From contig NZ_PQBZ01000042.1 in assembly GCF_002964665.1 (NCBI RefSeq), forward strand, positions 714,961 to 778,960: a DNA stretch of 64,000 bases, read 5' to 3'. Positions 17,009-27,144 of the stretch are shown here, in pieces. Under the pieces are notes generated by a model. That model did no database searches. It had not been told where the DNA came from and saw only the letters and a program-made list of their open reading frames with translations. How positions within the stretch are numbered: position 1 is the stretch's first letter; each line of letters begins with the position of its first letter. The position numbers and the translations under genes are program-made. The DNA comes from Pseudoalteromonas sp. T1lg23B (GTDB lineage: Bacteria > Pseudomonadota > Gammaproteobacteria > Enterobacterales > Alteromonadaceae).

Positions 17009-17514
17009 TTTCCCTTCCTATTTCAATGTCTTGAATGAAAGACAACCGCCCTATCGAGCGGTGTACTAAGAGTAAGCAAACACTAATGTCTGAGAATCAT
17101 ATACATTAGCTTTGTTAGGAAAAATGTCGATTACGGCGCATTACGCGTTACGTAATGTGCTCTATTCAATACCCGTAACACAACCCACCTGAAAACGGCT
17201 AGGTAAAAACACAGAGTCGCGATTCTCAATCAAGTTAGATGGCTAGATATCTGCACATTAATTGCGCCAGACTTTGTCAATTAAACAAAAAATTCATTCA
17301 AATATCATAAAATACCAACATATTTACATTCATTTACATTGCTTTTGTAAATAAATCAATACGTATAAGTCACTAATTTAGGTGAATTTATTACTTCAAT
17401 TGGCTAAAAAACAACTGGTCATACCATGACCAAGTTTTAATCTTGCTATTGATCCAAAACGTATCTCAGATTATTCCTAGATTACTCATTCACGAGTAAC
17501 AACAAGGATACAAC
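17009..17514. other. Divergent intergenic region (506 bp)
   Basis: Separates the divergent amidohydrolase and protease genes and must carry promoters for both. The stretch 17280-17400 is strongly AT-rich, with ACATTCATTTACATT repeats. AAGGATA precedes the protease start. No convincing -35/-10 pair, operator or small gene could be assigned. Confidence 0.5.
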
Positions 17515-19170
17515 ATGAACAACATAAAAATGACAACAATAACATTAGCTGTTTTGGGAACACTTTCTTCACCTTTGTTGATAGCCAAAGAATCAACACA
17601 ACCAGACGTAAGTATAAATATTGTTGGTGGCGTTGAAACTCAACCACAATCAAGACCTTACCAAGTTGCATTGTTAATGAACGGCCGCCAAGGCTGTGGC
17701 GGTACATTGATTAGTCAAGACTGGGTATTAACTGCTGCACACTGTGTAGACAACGCGACCACAAGCGGTTTAACAGTGCGTGTTGGCGCACATTCTATCA
17801 GTCGTAATGATGGTCAAACATTACGTGTATCTCAGATTATCAGCCATGAACAATGGCGTGGCGCTAACAGTATTCGTTCAGGTTACGATATTGCGGTACT
17901 ACGTTTAGCATCGCCAGCTAGCAGCCAGTACACTCCTGCAAAACTTGCAACACGCGAAATTGAACAACAATACGCATCCGTTGGCGATGACGTGACCGTA
18001 TCAGGCTGGGGGTTAACGTCGAACCGAGGCCGCCCAAGCGATGTGCTTCGTGAAGTAGATTTACCGGTTATCAGCAACTCTACTTGTAGCAGCCAGCTCA
18101 ACTATAGCATTCCTAGCTCTGTGATCTGTGGTGGCGGTCAAGGTGGTGTTTCAGCATGTAACGGCGACAGTGGTGGCCCATACGCAGTACGCGTTGGCAA
18201 TGAATTCTACAGCATCGGTACTGTAAGCTGGGGTATCGCGTGTCAGGGCGCATCAGCATTTACCAGAACAACCAGCTATCTAGACTGGATCAAAGCAAAA
18301 ACAGGTATTGGTAACACAGACCCAGATGATGGCGCACCAGTAGCAGACTTTGACTTCTCTGTTGACCAACTATCTGTCAGCTTTACTGACCGTTCACGCG
18401 ACGATAATGGCATTCGCAGCCATAGCTGGAAATTCGGTGACAACCGCGGTGGTACGTCGACACAAGCGAACCCTACTTACCAGTTCAGCGAAGCGGGTAC
18501 TTATAATGTTCAACTGACCGTAACCGATACAAAAGGCCAGACGAACACCACATCTAAACAGGTTCGCGTAACCAATGGTGATGATCCAGGCAGCTGTAGC
18601 GGTGTTGAAGCATGGAGTGCGTTAAAATCTTATGCACTTAACGACAAAGTTAGCTTTAACGGCTATGAGTACAAAGCAATCTGGTGGTCACAAGGTGCTC
18701 AACCTGATATGTATCCAAGCGTATGGCAAAAAGGTGAAGCTTGTGGTGACGCATCAACACCTGTCGCTGACTTCAGTGCATCAGTGTCAGGCTTGAATGT
18801 AAACTTTAGCAACAATAGCAGCGGCAACATTGTTGCAGTACAGTGGAACTTTGGTGATGGAAACCGCAGTTCAGCGTTTGCGCCTAGCCACACTTACGCA
18901 CAGGCTGGCAGCTATCAAGTAACCTTGTCAGTAACAGACAGCAATAACCAAACAACTTCGGTGACAAAATCAGTTTCAGTAACGGATGGCGGCACTGGTG
19001 ATTGTAATGGCATCAATGCTTGGTCTTCACAAACAGTGTATCAATCAGGTGAACTAGTTCACGTAAACGACAGTGTGTATCGTGCAAACTGGTGGGTACA
19101 GGGTGAACATCCAGAGTCTTCAGGTCCTTGGGGTCCTTGGACACGTGTTGGCTCTTGTAGCAGCATGTAA
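17515..19170 (+). CDS. Secreted chymotrypsin-like protease with PKD and chitin-binding domains
   Basis: A 551-residue secreted protein. Order: signal peptide (about 1-24), short propeptide, S1 protease (IVGG at 36-39 to about 265), PKD domain (about 275-355), CBM5/12 chitin-binding module (about 360-410, GVEAWSALKSYALNDKV...), second PKD (about 415-490), second CBM5/12 (about 497-550). Triad: His76 in TAAHC, Asp125 in YDIAV, Ser219 in GDSGG. The position six residues before the catalytic Ser is Ser, not Asp, which predicts chymotrypsin- or elastase-like rather than trypsin-like specificity. The binding modules would hold it on chitin or crustacean-derived particles. Likely exported by type II secretion. 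Monocistronic. Confidence 0.92.
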   Translation: MNNIKMTTITLAVLGTLSSPLLIAKESTQPDVSINIVGGVETQPQSRPYQVALLMNGRQGCGGTLISQDWVLTAAHCVDNATTSGLTVRVGAHSISRNDGQTLRVSQIISHEQWRGANSIRSGYDIAVLRLASPASSQYTPAKLATREIEQQYASVGDDVTVSGWGLTSNRGRPSDVLREVDLPVISNSTCSSQLNYSIPSSVICGGGQGGVSACNGDSGGPYAVRVGNEFYSIGTVSWGIACQGASAFTRTTSYLDWIKAKTGIGNTDPDDGAPVADFDFSVDQLSVSFTDRSRDDNGIRSHSWKFGDNRGGTSTQANPTYQFSEAGTYNVQLTVTDTKGQTNTTSKQVRVTNGDDPGSCSGVEAWSALKSYALNDKVSFNGYEYKAIWWSQGAQPDMYPSVWQKGEACGDASTPVADFSASVSGLNVNFSNNSSGNIVAVQWNFGDGNRSSAFAPSHTYAQAGSYQVTLSVTDSNNQTTSVTKSVSVTDGGTGDCNGINAWSSQTVYQSGELVHVNDSVYRANWWVQGEHPESSGPWGPWTRVGSCSSM

Positions 19171-19255
19171 GTAATTTTTAATTTCTCGACCGGACTTTAA
19201 AAAAACCTAAGTCCCATGTAATCTAACTTTTATATAAAAATAACGACTTGATATC

Positions 19256-20461
19256 ATGGGACTTAATCAGCAAACCGCCAGTGAACTTACCAGATTAGGT
19301 GAGCGAATTAAAAAAACCCTCAATGCGGTTTTTGCAGAACTCCCCTTACAAGCTCATACAATCAATGGCTTAACTCAGTTTCTAGACTATCACAGGTCAA
19401 ATAGTCAGCGCGTTTTCAATGCAAAAAAAGCAGCAACGGGCGATTTGGTACTATTGCAATTACCTGGAATTAAGGCGTTAGAAGAGTTTACCAGCAAATT
19501 ACAAGCCCACATTAGCGTCACGCATTATCAGCAGCTTCAACAAGTATGTCACTTGTTTGCTCAAAGTATAAAAATGTATGCCAGTAGCCACGCAGATCTG
19601 AAACGCCAGCTACAGAGCTTACACCAACCTGATGTTGATGAAATTCCTCACCAGCAAGATAAACGTGCGCAACTGTATTACGCAGCTAAGTCACTGCTAG
19701 GGTTTAGCGTTGAACATATATTCTGTACCTATATATTAACTCGTCAGAGCCCCTCGGCTGATTTTTTGCAGGAAATCGCTCTGATCAGTAAAACGGGTAT
19801 TAAACGCCAGCGCGGCGCACCTCCTTTTGTACAGTTTTACACGCATCCACACCCAAGTGATTTCACTCGGCCACAACTATTAACCCAAGCAAGCCGTATC
19901 CATTCGAATAAATTTACCATAGGTATTGCTAGTGAGTTTTCCACCACAGGGCTGGATCAGGCTTATAGTAGCTACTCCCCCAGTAATTCCGGGATCGTAT
20001 TCGATGAGCTCCCCGATGCTCCTCGCTTTGATGCCACTTTCATTTTCAATAATCCAGATGAACTGGTTAACCCGCTGACACATCAAAGTCAGTGCAGCTC
20101 AACCAGCATCTCAATCAAAAACCCAACCAAGCGATTAACCTTGCTGGTACTGGTAGACAAAGCCATAGATAGAAGCAGCAACGTAAATGTCGGTTGCTAT
20201 CATGGCAATCAAAAAATAGAGGAAGGTAAATTAAACGCCAGCGATATGTGGACAGAGCGTCTTCCAGACTTTCCTGAATTACGGGTGGTCAGCCTACAAA
20301 ACCCACATAACTTATTGAATCAAGACATGAAAATGCAGGCTAAAGTCGAGTACCTGCTAAATTATGCCAACCTTAGCGCCGATCATTTTGTATGCTATCT
20401 CATGGATGTTGATTTCCCGATTTGGTCAGCGACCTATCGTATCTATTTCGAACACACTTAA
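19256..20461 (+). CDS. Hypothetical protein, 401 residues
   Basis: A protein I do not recognise. It has no signal peptide or membrane segment and should be cytoplasmic. The N-terminal half (1-170) is mostly helical and rich in Gln and Leu. The C-terminal half has mixed strands with aromatic-rich segments (PPFVQFYTHPHPSDF, FDATFIFNN, FVCYLMDVDFPIW). Two stretches, DVDFPIW and SATYRIYFEH, close the protein. It follows the secreted protease by 85 bases on the same strand, but no functional link is visible. Start ATG at 19256 lacks a strong ribosome binding site. Confidence 0.65.
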   Translation: MGLNQQTASELTRLGERIKKTLNAVFAELPLQAHTINGLTQFLDYHRSNSQRVFNAKKAATGDLVLLQLPGIKALEEFTSKLQAHISVTHYQQLQQVCHLFAQSIKMYASSHADLKRQLQSLHQPDVDEIPHQQDKRAQLYYAAKSLLGFSVEHIFCTYILTRQSPSADFLQEIALISKTGIKRQRGAPPFVQFYTHPHPSDFTRPQLLTQASRIHSNKFTIGIASEFSTTGLDQAYSSYSPSNSGIVFDELPDAPRFDATFIFNNPDELVNPLTHQSQCSSTSISIKNPTKRLTLLVLVDKAIDRSSNVNVGCYHGNQKIEEGKLNASDMWTERLPDFPELRVVSLQNPHNLLNQDMKMQAKVEYLLNYANLSADHFVCYLMDVDFPIWSATYRIYFEHT

Positions 20462-20616
20462 GTTTCTATTCAACATACTGATTATGCTGCTTATTTTTCT
20501 AACAAAATGTCACATTTTTAAGCTTGCATTAAGCCATGAAGGTTTATAAGGTACGCACAAAATGAAGGAGCCTAATTAGCCCTTCGGTTTATTTACCTAA
20601 CCATGTAAGGAACACT

Positions 20617-21399
20617 ATGCGTTACTTGTTACCTCTTTGTACTTTGCTGTTACCACTTGGTACATTGGCAGCAACACAAAACTCTACTGATAAACAATGG
20701 TTTAATACCGCTGAATATAATCATGTCGAGCAAAACAGCATCGACTCTATGGTCCTGTCAACAAGTTACTATTTTGCCCCACAGCAAAATACTGGGGTGT
20801 GGGATGACTTTGGATATTTAGATACAGACTCAAAAGTCTCCGCGAGTTACACAGACTCCGACTTAGATAACTATTTTGGTCTGTCGGGTGAAGCCTTTTA
20901 CAACAACTGGTTTGTACATGCAGAGGTTCAAGACCTAGGAGAAGAAGACAATCACGGCTACGGGTTTGGCTATCTTTACAATGATGCACTTAAAGTATCA
21001 ATCACCCACTATGTGCGTAACGACGACTCTGACTCGATTTGGCTGCAAGCTCAATACAACCATCAAATCAATGAACACGACTATTTGGGTGTTACCGTAC
21101 GTGCGGAAGATGACTTAGACAATTGGTCAGTTGCAACTCGCTATTTTAAAAAGCTAGAAAACGGCGCGTTTTTTACGCTAGATGCGAGTCATGCTGATGG
21201 TAATCACAGTAATTCTGTCACCGCTTTTATGGCGAATTATTACTTCAACACGAATTTTGCAGTGGGTGCGGGCCTCAACGATTCAGACCTACAATTAGAA
21301 GCGAAATACTTCTTATCTGATAAATACTTTTACCGAGCATACTATTCAGACAGCGAGCAAGGTGATTTGATTTCAGTGTCATTCAACGCTTATTTCTGA
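20617..21399 (+). CDS. Putative outer-membrane beta-barrel (porin-like) protein
   Basis: A 260-residue exported protein with signal peptide MRYLLPLCTLLLPLGTLAA. The mature chain alternates aromatic and polar residues in short strands (SMVLSTSYYFAP, KVSASYTDSD, GFGYLYND, WLQAQYNH, YLGVTVRAE) separated by Asp/Asn/Glu-rich turns, and ends in Phe (SFNAYF), the usual C-terminal signal of outer-membrane barrels. It resembles the small putative porins of Vibrio and Shewanella. AAGGAA precedes the start. Its cargo is unknown. Confidence 0.7.
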   Translation: MRYLLPLCTLLLPLGTLAATQNSTDKQWFNTAEYNHVEQNSIDSMVLSTSYYFAPQQNTGVWDDFGYLDTDSKVSASYTDSDLDNYFGLSGEAFYNNWFVHAEVQDLGEEDNHGYGFGYLYNDALKVSITHYVRNDDSDSIWLQAQYNHQINEHDYLGVTVRAEDDLDNWSVATRYFKKLENGAFFTLDASHADGNHSNSVTAFMANYYFNTNFAVGAGLNDSDLQLEAKYFLSDKYFYRAYYSDSEQGDLISVSFNAYF

Positions 21400-21681
21400 T
21401 CTGCTCAGTTTATCTATGTGCGGTGCTGCATGCATCGCACATTAATTCCATCATTTCGGACCAAATGTTAACCAATATATCTCATTAGTTGCCAATTCAT
21501 CACTAAACTCATTCCTAGACTTGCCCCATAACCCTTTAAAAGAAACAGAAAAATTCACATTCATCCGCCGTCAATGTACTGGATATGAAAATATTTAAAC
21601 ACAAATGCAATAAAAATAGAGTAGAATATCCAAATCTAGTGAACACGCTAGATTAGTGCTAAACACGGGAACTATAATAAA

Positions 21682-24282
21682 ATGTTAAAAAAAACAATTC
21701 TAGCAACCCTGATCTCAGCGGCTTGCATTCCAGCTCATGCAGAGCTAATAATTTCAGAATATGTCGAAGGTAGCAGCTACAACAAAGCAGTAGAAGTTTA
21801 CAACACTAGTGAACAAGCTATTGATTTAGCTGACTATGCACTTTCTTTTTACTTCAATGGCAGCGCTGATGCAGGCCGTACCATTGCATTAGAAGGAAGC
21901 CTAGCGGGTAAATCAACCTATGTTGTTGCACACTCAAGTGCCAACGAAACACTTACAGCAAAGGCACAGCTGCTATCAGGTGGCAGTTGGTTTAACGGTG
22001 ACGATGCGGTTGTACTTGCCAAAGCGGGTAATATCATCGATAGCTTAGGTCAAATCGGTGTTGACCCTGGCTCAAGCTGGTCAGATGGCGACGCGAGTAC
22101 TCAAGATAAAAGCCTTGTTCGTAAACCTGAATTCATGACAGGTGACTCGAATGCCAGCGACGTATTCTTACCTTCTACACAGTGGCTTGCTAACGCAAAA
22201 GACGATTTTTCAAATATTGGTGTGCATTCAAATGAATTGCCACCAGAACCTGAAGATCTGATCTGTGATCAAAACAATGTACTGATCAGCCAAGTTCAAG
22301 GAACGGCTGATGCAAGCCCATTGGCTGGTGAAGTAGTTGAAATACAAGGTGTAGTTACCTCAGCATTACAGGGTGACGAACAGCTGAAGGGCTTCTTCTT
22401 GCAAGAAGAAGTAAGCGACCAAGATAATGACGTATTAACCTCTGAAGGTATTTTCGTTTATTACGCTGGCACTGCTGTGAACAACGGCGACATCGTAAAA
22501 GTACTTGGTAAAGTTGAAGAAAAGTACGGCCAAACACAACTTACTGCGGTTACAACTTTGAAAGTATGCGGTTCAGCGGCGTCAGTACCTGCAACACTTA
22601 TTACCTTACCACTAGAAACAGGCCTTGAATCAGTTGAAGGTATGTTGGTTGAAGTAAGCAATGAGTTAGTTGTAAATGATACTTACGGCTTAAAGCGTTA
22701 CGGTGAAGTACGTCTGGGTACTGAGCGTTTGTATCAATCTACACAGATAGCTTTGCCTGGTGAAGCGGCAAACGCAGTTGAAGAGTTAAACAAACAAAAA
22801 GAAATTTTGTTAGATGATAGCTCATCGGCACAAAACCCTGAGGTTATCCCTTACCCAGCTCCTGAACTAGATGCGTACAATACCTTACGCCTAGGTGATA
22901 AAGTAACCAACGTGCAAGGTGTGCTGGGTTATGGTTACGGTCAATATCGTATTCAACCGACGGCACAACCAAACTTCATCTCTGCAAACCCGCGTACTGA
23001 GGCACCAGAGGTAACGACTCGTGGTGATTTGCGTATCGCAAGCTTTAACGTACTTAACTACTTCAATGGCGATGGTCAAGGTGCTGGGTTCCCGACTCCA
23101 CGTGGTGCGGACAATGCAGAAGAGTTTGAACGTCAAAAAGCCAAAACCGTTGCCGCTATGCTACAACTAGATGCTGATGTATTCGGTATTCTAGAAATGG
23201 AAAACGATGGCTTTAGCGAGCTAAGCGCACTGGCTGATTTAACGGCTGCGTTAAACGCACAAGATAGCGAAAACAGCTATGCTTACGTCAACCTTGGCAC
23301 TGAAAAAGTCGGTGGCGATGCTATCATGTCAGCCATTATTTACCGTAGCAACAAAGTGAAAGAAGTTGGTACGGCTGCATTTACAGAAGTTGTACCATTT
23401 GACTATGGTAACCGTCCACCGGTGATGCAAACCTTCACTGATTTGCAAAGCAATGAAACATTCAACCTTGTTGTTGCTCACTTACGCTCAAAAGGTAGTT
23501 GCTCAAAAGCACAAGGGCTAGATCAAGATCAGAATGATGGTCAAGGTTGTTGGAACCAAACTCGTGTTGATGCAGTTAAAGCGCTTGCTAGTTGGTTAGC
23601 AACAGCACCAACTGGTCAAGACGATCCAGATACCATTATTCTTGGCGACATGAACGCATATGGTCAGGAAGACCCTATCCGCACTTATGTTGAGCAAGGC
23701 TATCAAGATATCAAAAAGCAGCTACACCAAACCACAACTGATTACTCATACGTGTATCAAGGTCGTATTGGTAGCTTAGACCACGCCTTTGCGAGTGAGT
23801 CTATGATGGAAAAAGTGGTAGACATCGCTGATTGGCATATCAATGCCGATGAACCTGTTGCACTTGACTACAACACAGAGTACAAATCTGACAAACACAA
23901 AGCGAGCTTGTACGCTGAACACGCTTATCGTGCATCTGATCACGATCCAATCGTGATTGAGCTTAAAACCCAATCTAAGCAAGATATCATTGAAGGTGAA
24001 TTCAGCGCTTTGTCTGGTTGGTTCTGGTGGCAGCGTTTTTCTATCGAATTACCAGAAGGGTATAAAAACCTTGAAGTAAGTATCAGCGGTGAAGGTGAAG
24101 CGGACTTATACGTTCGCCACACTAAGAAAACACACTTCTTCAAGTATGACTGCCGCCCGTATTTGTGGGGAAGCAATGAGAAGTGTAGTTTAGACAACCC
24201 ACAAGCAGGTGTTTGGCACTTTGGCTTACGTGGAATTCTTCCTTATGCTAACGTCACGCTTAAATATAAAGCGAGCAAGTAA
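21682..24282 (+). CDS. ExeM/NucH-family extracellular endonuclease
   Basis: An 866-residue secreted nuclease. Signal peptide MLKKTILATLISAACIPAHA; lamin-tail domain (about 21-190, ELIISEYVEGSSYNKAVEVYN); OB-fold region (about 195-330, VQGTADASPLAGEVVEIQG); endonuclease/exonuclease/phosphatase domain (about 450-770) with RIASFNVLNYF, the metal Glu in ILEMENDG, VAHLRSKG, LGDMNAYGQEDP and SDHDPIVIEL. The C-terminal 80 residues form a PPC-like sandwich (SGWFWWQRFSIELPEG... WHFGLRG), often cleaved after secretion. ExeM degrades extracellular DNA and takes part in biofilm release and phosphate or nucleotide acquisition. It ends at a bidirectional terminator. Confidence 0.93.
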   Translation: MLKKTILATLISAACIPAHAELIISEYVEGSSYNKAVEVYNTSEQAIDLADYALSFYFNGSADAGRTIALEGSLAGKSTYVVAHSSANETLTAKAQLLSGGSWFNGDDAVVLAKAGNIIDSLGQIGVDPGSSWSDGDASTQDKSLVRKPEFMTGDSNASDVFLPSTQWLANAKDDFSNIGVHSNELPPEPEDLICDQNNVLISQVQGTADASPLAGEVVEIQGVVTSALQGDEQLKGFFLQEEVSDQDNDVLTSEGIFVYYAGTAVNNGDIVKVLGKVEEKYGQTQLTAVTTLKVCGSAASVPATLITLPLETGLESVEGMLVEVSNELVVNDTYGLKRYGEVRLGTERLYQSTQIALPGEAANAVEELNKQKEILLDDSSSAQNPEVIPYPAPELDAYNTLRLGDKVTNVQGVLGYGYGQYRIQPTAQPNFISANPRTEAPEVTTRGDLRIASFNVLNYFNGDGQGAGFPTPRGADNAEEFERQKAKTVAAMLQLDADVFGILEMENDGFSELSALADLTAALNAQDSENSYAYVNLGTEKVGGDAIMSAIIYRSNKVKEVGTAAFTEVVPFDYGNRPPVMQTFTDLQSNETFNLVVAHLRSKGSCSKAQGLDQDQNDGQGCWNQTRVDAVKALASWLATAPTGQDDPDTIILGDMNAYGQEDPIRTYVEQGYQDIKKQLHQTTTDYSYVYQGRIGSLDHAFASESMMEKVVDIADWHINADEPVALDYNTEYKSDKHKASLYAEHAYRASDHDPIVIELKTQSKQDIIEGEFSALSGWFWWQRFSIELPEGYKNLEVSISGEGEADLYVRHTKKTHFFKYDCRPYLWGSNEKCSLDNPQAGVWHFGLRGILPYANVTLKYKASK

Positions 24283-24296
24283 TACAGCATAATGCC

Positions 24297-24330
24297 AAAC
24301 CGCCAGCCTAAGTGCTGGCGGTTTTATTTA
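24297..24330. terminator. Bidirectional intrinsic terminator
   Basis: An 11-bp perfect stem, AAACCGCCAGC (24297-24307) and GCTGGCGGTTT (24314-24324), 6-base loop, then TTATTTA. It lies between convergent ExeM and PhzF-like genes and can terminate both. Confidence 0.92.
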
Positions 24331-25113
24331 TCCACAGGTGATTTCACCTTTCATATAATCTATCGCACTACCAATTAAAGTAACGCGCTCTCCTTTGACT
24401 TCACATAAAATGCTGCCACCACGCGTTGAAGCTTGTATCGCACAGAGCTTACTTTTACCTAGCTTTTGCGCCCAAAACGGTGCTAATTCACAATGCGCCG
24501 AGCCAGTCACAGGGTCCTCGTCCACACTCAAATTGGGGAAGAAACAGCGGCTAACAAAATCAACCTGATCGCCAGGTGCTGTCACCACAATCCCCCGTAA
24601 ATCTAAATCACGCCAAGTATTATAATCTGGTTCTAACGCTCTAACTTGTGCCTCATTTTCAAGTAACACAATATAGTCAAATGCGGTAAAAACTTGTTTC
24701 GGCTCGACATTTCTCAGGCCACCAACAAGCGACAAAGGCGCCGTGATCTCTTCAAGCGCAGCAGCAGGAAAATCCATGCTGTACCCTTGCGCCGTTTTAC
24801 ACACTTCCAAAGTACCACTTCGCGTATGAAACAATATCGACTCATGCTCATAGCCTAGATGTTCGTATAGCACATGGGCGCTGGCCAAAGTAGCGTGACC
24901 ACACAAATCGACTTCATCTTTGGGTGTAAACCAGCGTAACTCATAACCCGACTGCGCTTTCACAAAAAATGCGGTTTCTGACAAATTATTTTCTTGCGCG
25001 ATTTGCTGTAACAATTTGTCTTCTAACCATTCATCCAATGGAATTACCGCCGCAGGGTTGCCCTGAAACAATTGATTAGTAAAAGCATCGACTTGATAAA
25101 TAGGTAATTTCAT
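24328..25113 (-). CDS. PhzF-family isomerase/epimerase-like protein (second copy)
   Basis: A 261-residue PhzF-family protein. VDAFTNQLFQGNPAAVIP, NLSETAFFV (catalytic-type Glu), CGHATLASAH and EDPVTGSAHCELAPFWA are all present. It is a paralogue of the protein at 3532-4323, with the same length and motif spacing but many substitutions. No phenazine genes are near. The substrate is unknown; related proteins are often annotated as epimerases or isomerases without proof. Its 3' end overlaps the terminator shared with ExeM. Confidence 0.9.
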   Translation of the reverse strand: MKLPIYQVDAFTNQLFQGNPAAVIPLDEWLEDKLLQQIAQENNLSETAFFVKAQSGYELRWFTPKDEVDLCGHATLASAHVLYEHLGYEHESILFHTRSGTLEVCKTAQGYSMDFPAAALEEITAPLSLVGGLRNVEPKQVFTAFDYIVLLENEAQVRALEPDYNTWRDLDLRGIVVTAPGDQVDFVSRCFFPNLSVDEDPVTGSAHCELAPFWAQKLGKSKLCAIQASTRGGSILCEVKGERVTLIGSAIDYMKGEITCG

Positions 25114-25523
25114 TGCACTTCCAAACTGTTAGCTAGTAGCTATAACTTTAGCGGCTAACCATCAATAACATCAACACAATTTGTGAATATAAGTTAAGCA
25201 ACCTCAGTATTGATAAACGGCAAACTCACCATCTTGTACGATCATTGAAACCTCACAATGGTCAATTTAATATGAAATTTCACATCCATTTTCTGCCAAA
25301 CAATAGTGTCTCGTTAGGCATTCTATCAATGCACCCTCCGCATAATGTGAATAAAACATCAAAAATATGAATATCATAATGCATTGATTTATATCATTAA
25401 AAGTTCACAATCACACATTGTCAGCGCTGTCATTTAGTTCTATGATCATCTCGCTTAAGCAAGGAAGGGCCCAGTTCCGCAGTCGCTAGTCAACTTTTAT
25501 TAAAAGCAAAAGGATTAATTTGT
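25114..25523. other. Divergent intergenic region (410 bp)
   Basis: Carries promoters for the divergent PhzF-like and secreted-protein genes. It is AT-rich around 25340-25430. AAAGGATTAA precedes the 25524 start. I see no small gene or clear operator. Confidence 0.45.
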
Positions 25524-26303
25524 ATGAAAAAGTTAAGTTTATTCGCTGCAGCGTTAGCTGCCTCTACAGGCGTATTGGCATTACCAGAGCAAGCGTTTGA
25601 TACCGATGGGTTTGAACGAGTCACAGAATATAGTTATGGGCCTATCGCCTCGGCTATCATCACCAGTGAATTTGCACATCAACTGAATGTATATCTGCAT
25701 CCACGTAATGCGGGTGATTCGTGCCAGTATGGAAACATTTATGCTCAATCAACTGGTGAACATATAGCACACGCCGATGTGTCAAATGTTCCAGCACAAG
25801 TACTCATGCAACAAGCCACCGCCGAGATCCCTGATCAATATTTGATGGAAAATAAACGACTGCGCGTCTCTTGCACCAATTCAGAAGGCCAAGACTATGA
25901 TGTGCTGGTCAATATTCCCGGCGCTCCTGTGGTTGATTGGCAGATCAGCGTAGAACCCAAAGGAGAGTTTATTCACCGCCCAAATACATATGGCTATCAC
26001 AGCGTCTTTGAAGTAACTAGCAAACTCAATGTAAACAATCAAAATAACGGTAGTCGCTGCACCACTTTATCAAACCGTGGCGTAGAGCTTGGATTGTTTC
26101 ATGGCGAGGGCCGCGTTGGGCCTTTCCATTCAGATGTATTCACAACCAATATTGAAGTGGACAACTCACAAGCTGGCCAACCTGTCTTATATCAAATCAT
26201 AGAATGTGAAAATGCAGTAGGAAAAACCATGGCAGTGAAAGTATTTACATTGACTAACCCTGATAGCATTTATTTGCTTGAAGAAGATGTGATTGTTAAA
26301 TAA
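25524..26303 (+). CDS. Secreted protein of unknown function
   Basis: A 259-residue protein with a clear signal peptide (MKKLSLFAAALAASTGVLA). The mature chain is rich in beta-type residues and has four Cys (SCQYG, SCTNS, RCTTL, IECEN), suggesting two disulfides and two similar halves: each has a Cys followed by a Val/Ile-rich strand. No enzyme motif is visible. It stands alone and is followed by its own terminator. Confidence 0.7.
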   Translation: MKKLSLFAAALAASTGVLALPEQAFDTDGFERVTEYSYGPIASAIITSEFAHQLNVYLHPRNAGDSCQYGNIYAQSTGEHIAHADVSNVPAQVLMQQATAEIPDQYLMENKRLRVSCTNSEGQDYDVLVNIPGAPVVDWQISVEPKGEFIHRPNTYGYHSVFEVTSKLNVNNQNNGSRCTTLSNRGVELGLFHGEGRVGPFHSDVFTTNIEVDNSQAGQPVLYQIIECENAVGKTMAVKVFTLTNPDSIYLLEEDVIVK

Positions 26304-26355
26304 CTTACTGTTAGACAGGTTTAAGCAACTCTTTGCTGTGTAAACATGTTTGACT

Positions 26356-26379
26356 AAGGGCCTCATTCGAGGCCTTTTC
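26356..26379 (+). terminator. Intrinsic terminator of the secreted-protein gene
   Basis: Stem AAGGGCCTC (26356-26364) and GAGGCCTTTT (26369-26378) with a 4-base loop (ATTC), followed by T residues. Confidence 0.85.
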
Positions 26380-26573
26380 AACATTTGCCGCACATAGATG
26401 CCAGATGAGTAAAAGTTTTAGACAAATTGCCACATTGATTGTCGGTACATCACTGCCGTTCAGCGAATCAAGCAGTTATAATCGAAAACCAATTCTGTAT
26501 TGGTGGACCCTACCCTAACAAGGTCAAAGCATAAACAAACCGCCTAAATACGCAAACGAGGGGTAAGCAACGG

Positions 26574-26984
26574 TTATGGGTTTGGCTTGAATTTCTTGGT
26601 CATACCCTGGCTAGATGGAGAAACTAGTTTGTACCCTAACTTTTCGTAAAATACGGGTTCATCTGCGATCATCGAAACATAAGAGCCTTCTAAAGCAACA
26701 GACGATAGATAACCATCAATGTATTCCATAACTTTTCGGCCAAGTCCTTGACCTTGATAGGCGGGGTCAACAGCAACATCTACCACCTCAAAGTTACATG
26801 CACCATCACCAACCACACGTCCCATCGCAATTAATGTATCACCGTCTCGCACTGAAATAGCATATAGACTATTTGGCAAAGCAATTGTGGCAGCCTTTAA
26901 TGACTTTGGAGATAAGCCTGCTTTCACACGCATATCGCAGAACTCACTTGGGCTAGGCACCTTTGCCTGATAGGTTATTGTCAT
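26574..26984 (-). CDS. GNAT-family N-acetyltransferase
   Basis: A 136-residue GNAT protein. The acetyl-CoA-binding motif is QGQGLGRKVMEYI, preceded by the strand VVDVAVDPAY and followed by MIADEPVFYEKLGYKLV in the motif B region. This size and the FYEKLGY ending are typical of small single-domain GNATs such as the YhbS/aminoglycoside-type group. The substrate is unknown. Single gene. Confidence 0.88.
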   Translation of the reverse strand: MTITYQAKVPSPSEFCDMRVKAGLSPKSLKAATIALPNSLYAISVRDGDTLIAMGRVVGDGACNFEVVDVAVDPAYQGQGLGRKVMEYIDGYLSSVALEGSYVSMIADEPVFYEKLGYKLVSPSSQGMTKKFKPNP

Positions 26985-27144
26985 TGTTTACCACTCCTCT
27001 ATTGTATTTGGAGCATACATAAAACAACTGTATAAATAAACACGTATTTACTTGGAGTATATGGAAATTAGCATGAATATCTACGGTTCACGCACGCGAT
27101 TCACGATGCCTCAGCAAAGAAAAGTAATCTCACCAACACAAAGG

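Noticed and set aside
25313..25319. GTTAGGC integron core-like heptamer
   Set aside because: Isolated match in intergenic DNA without palindromic arms; expected by chance.
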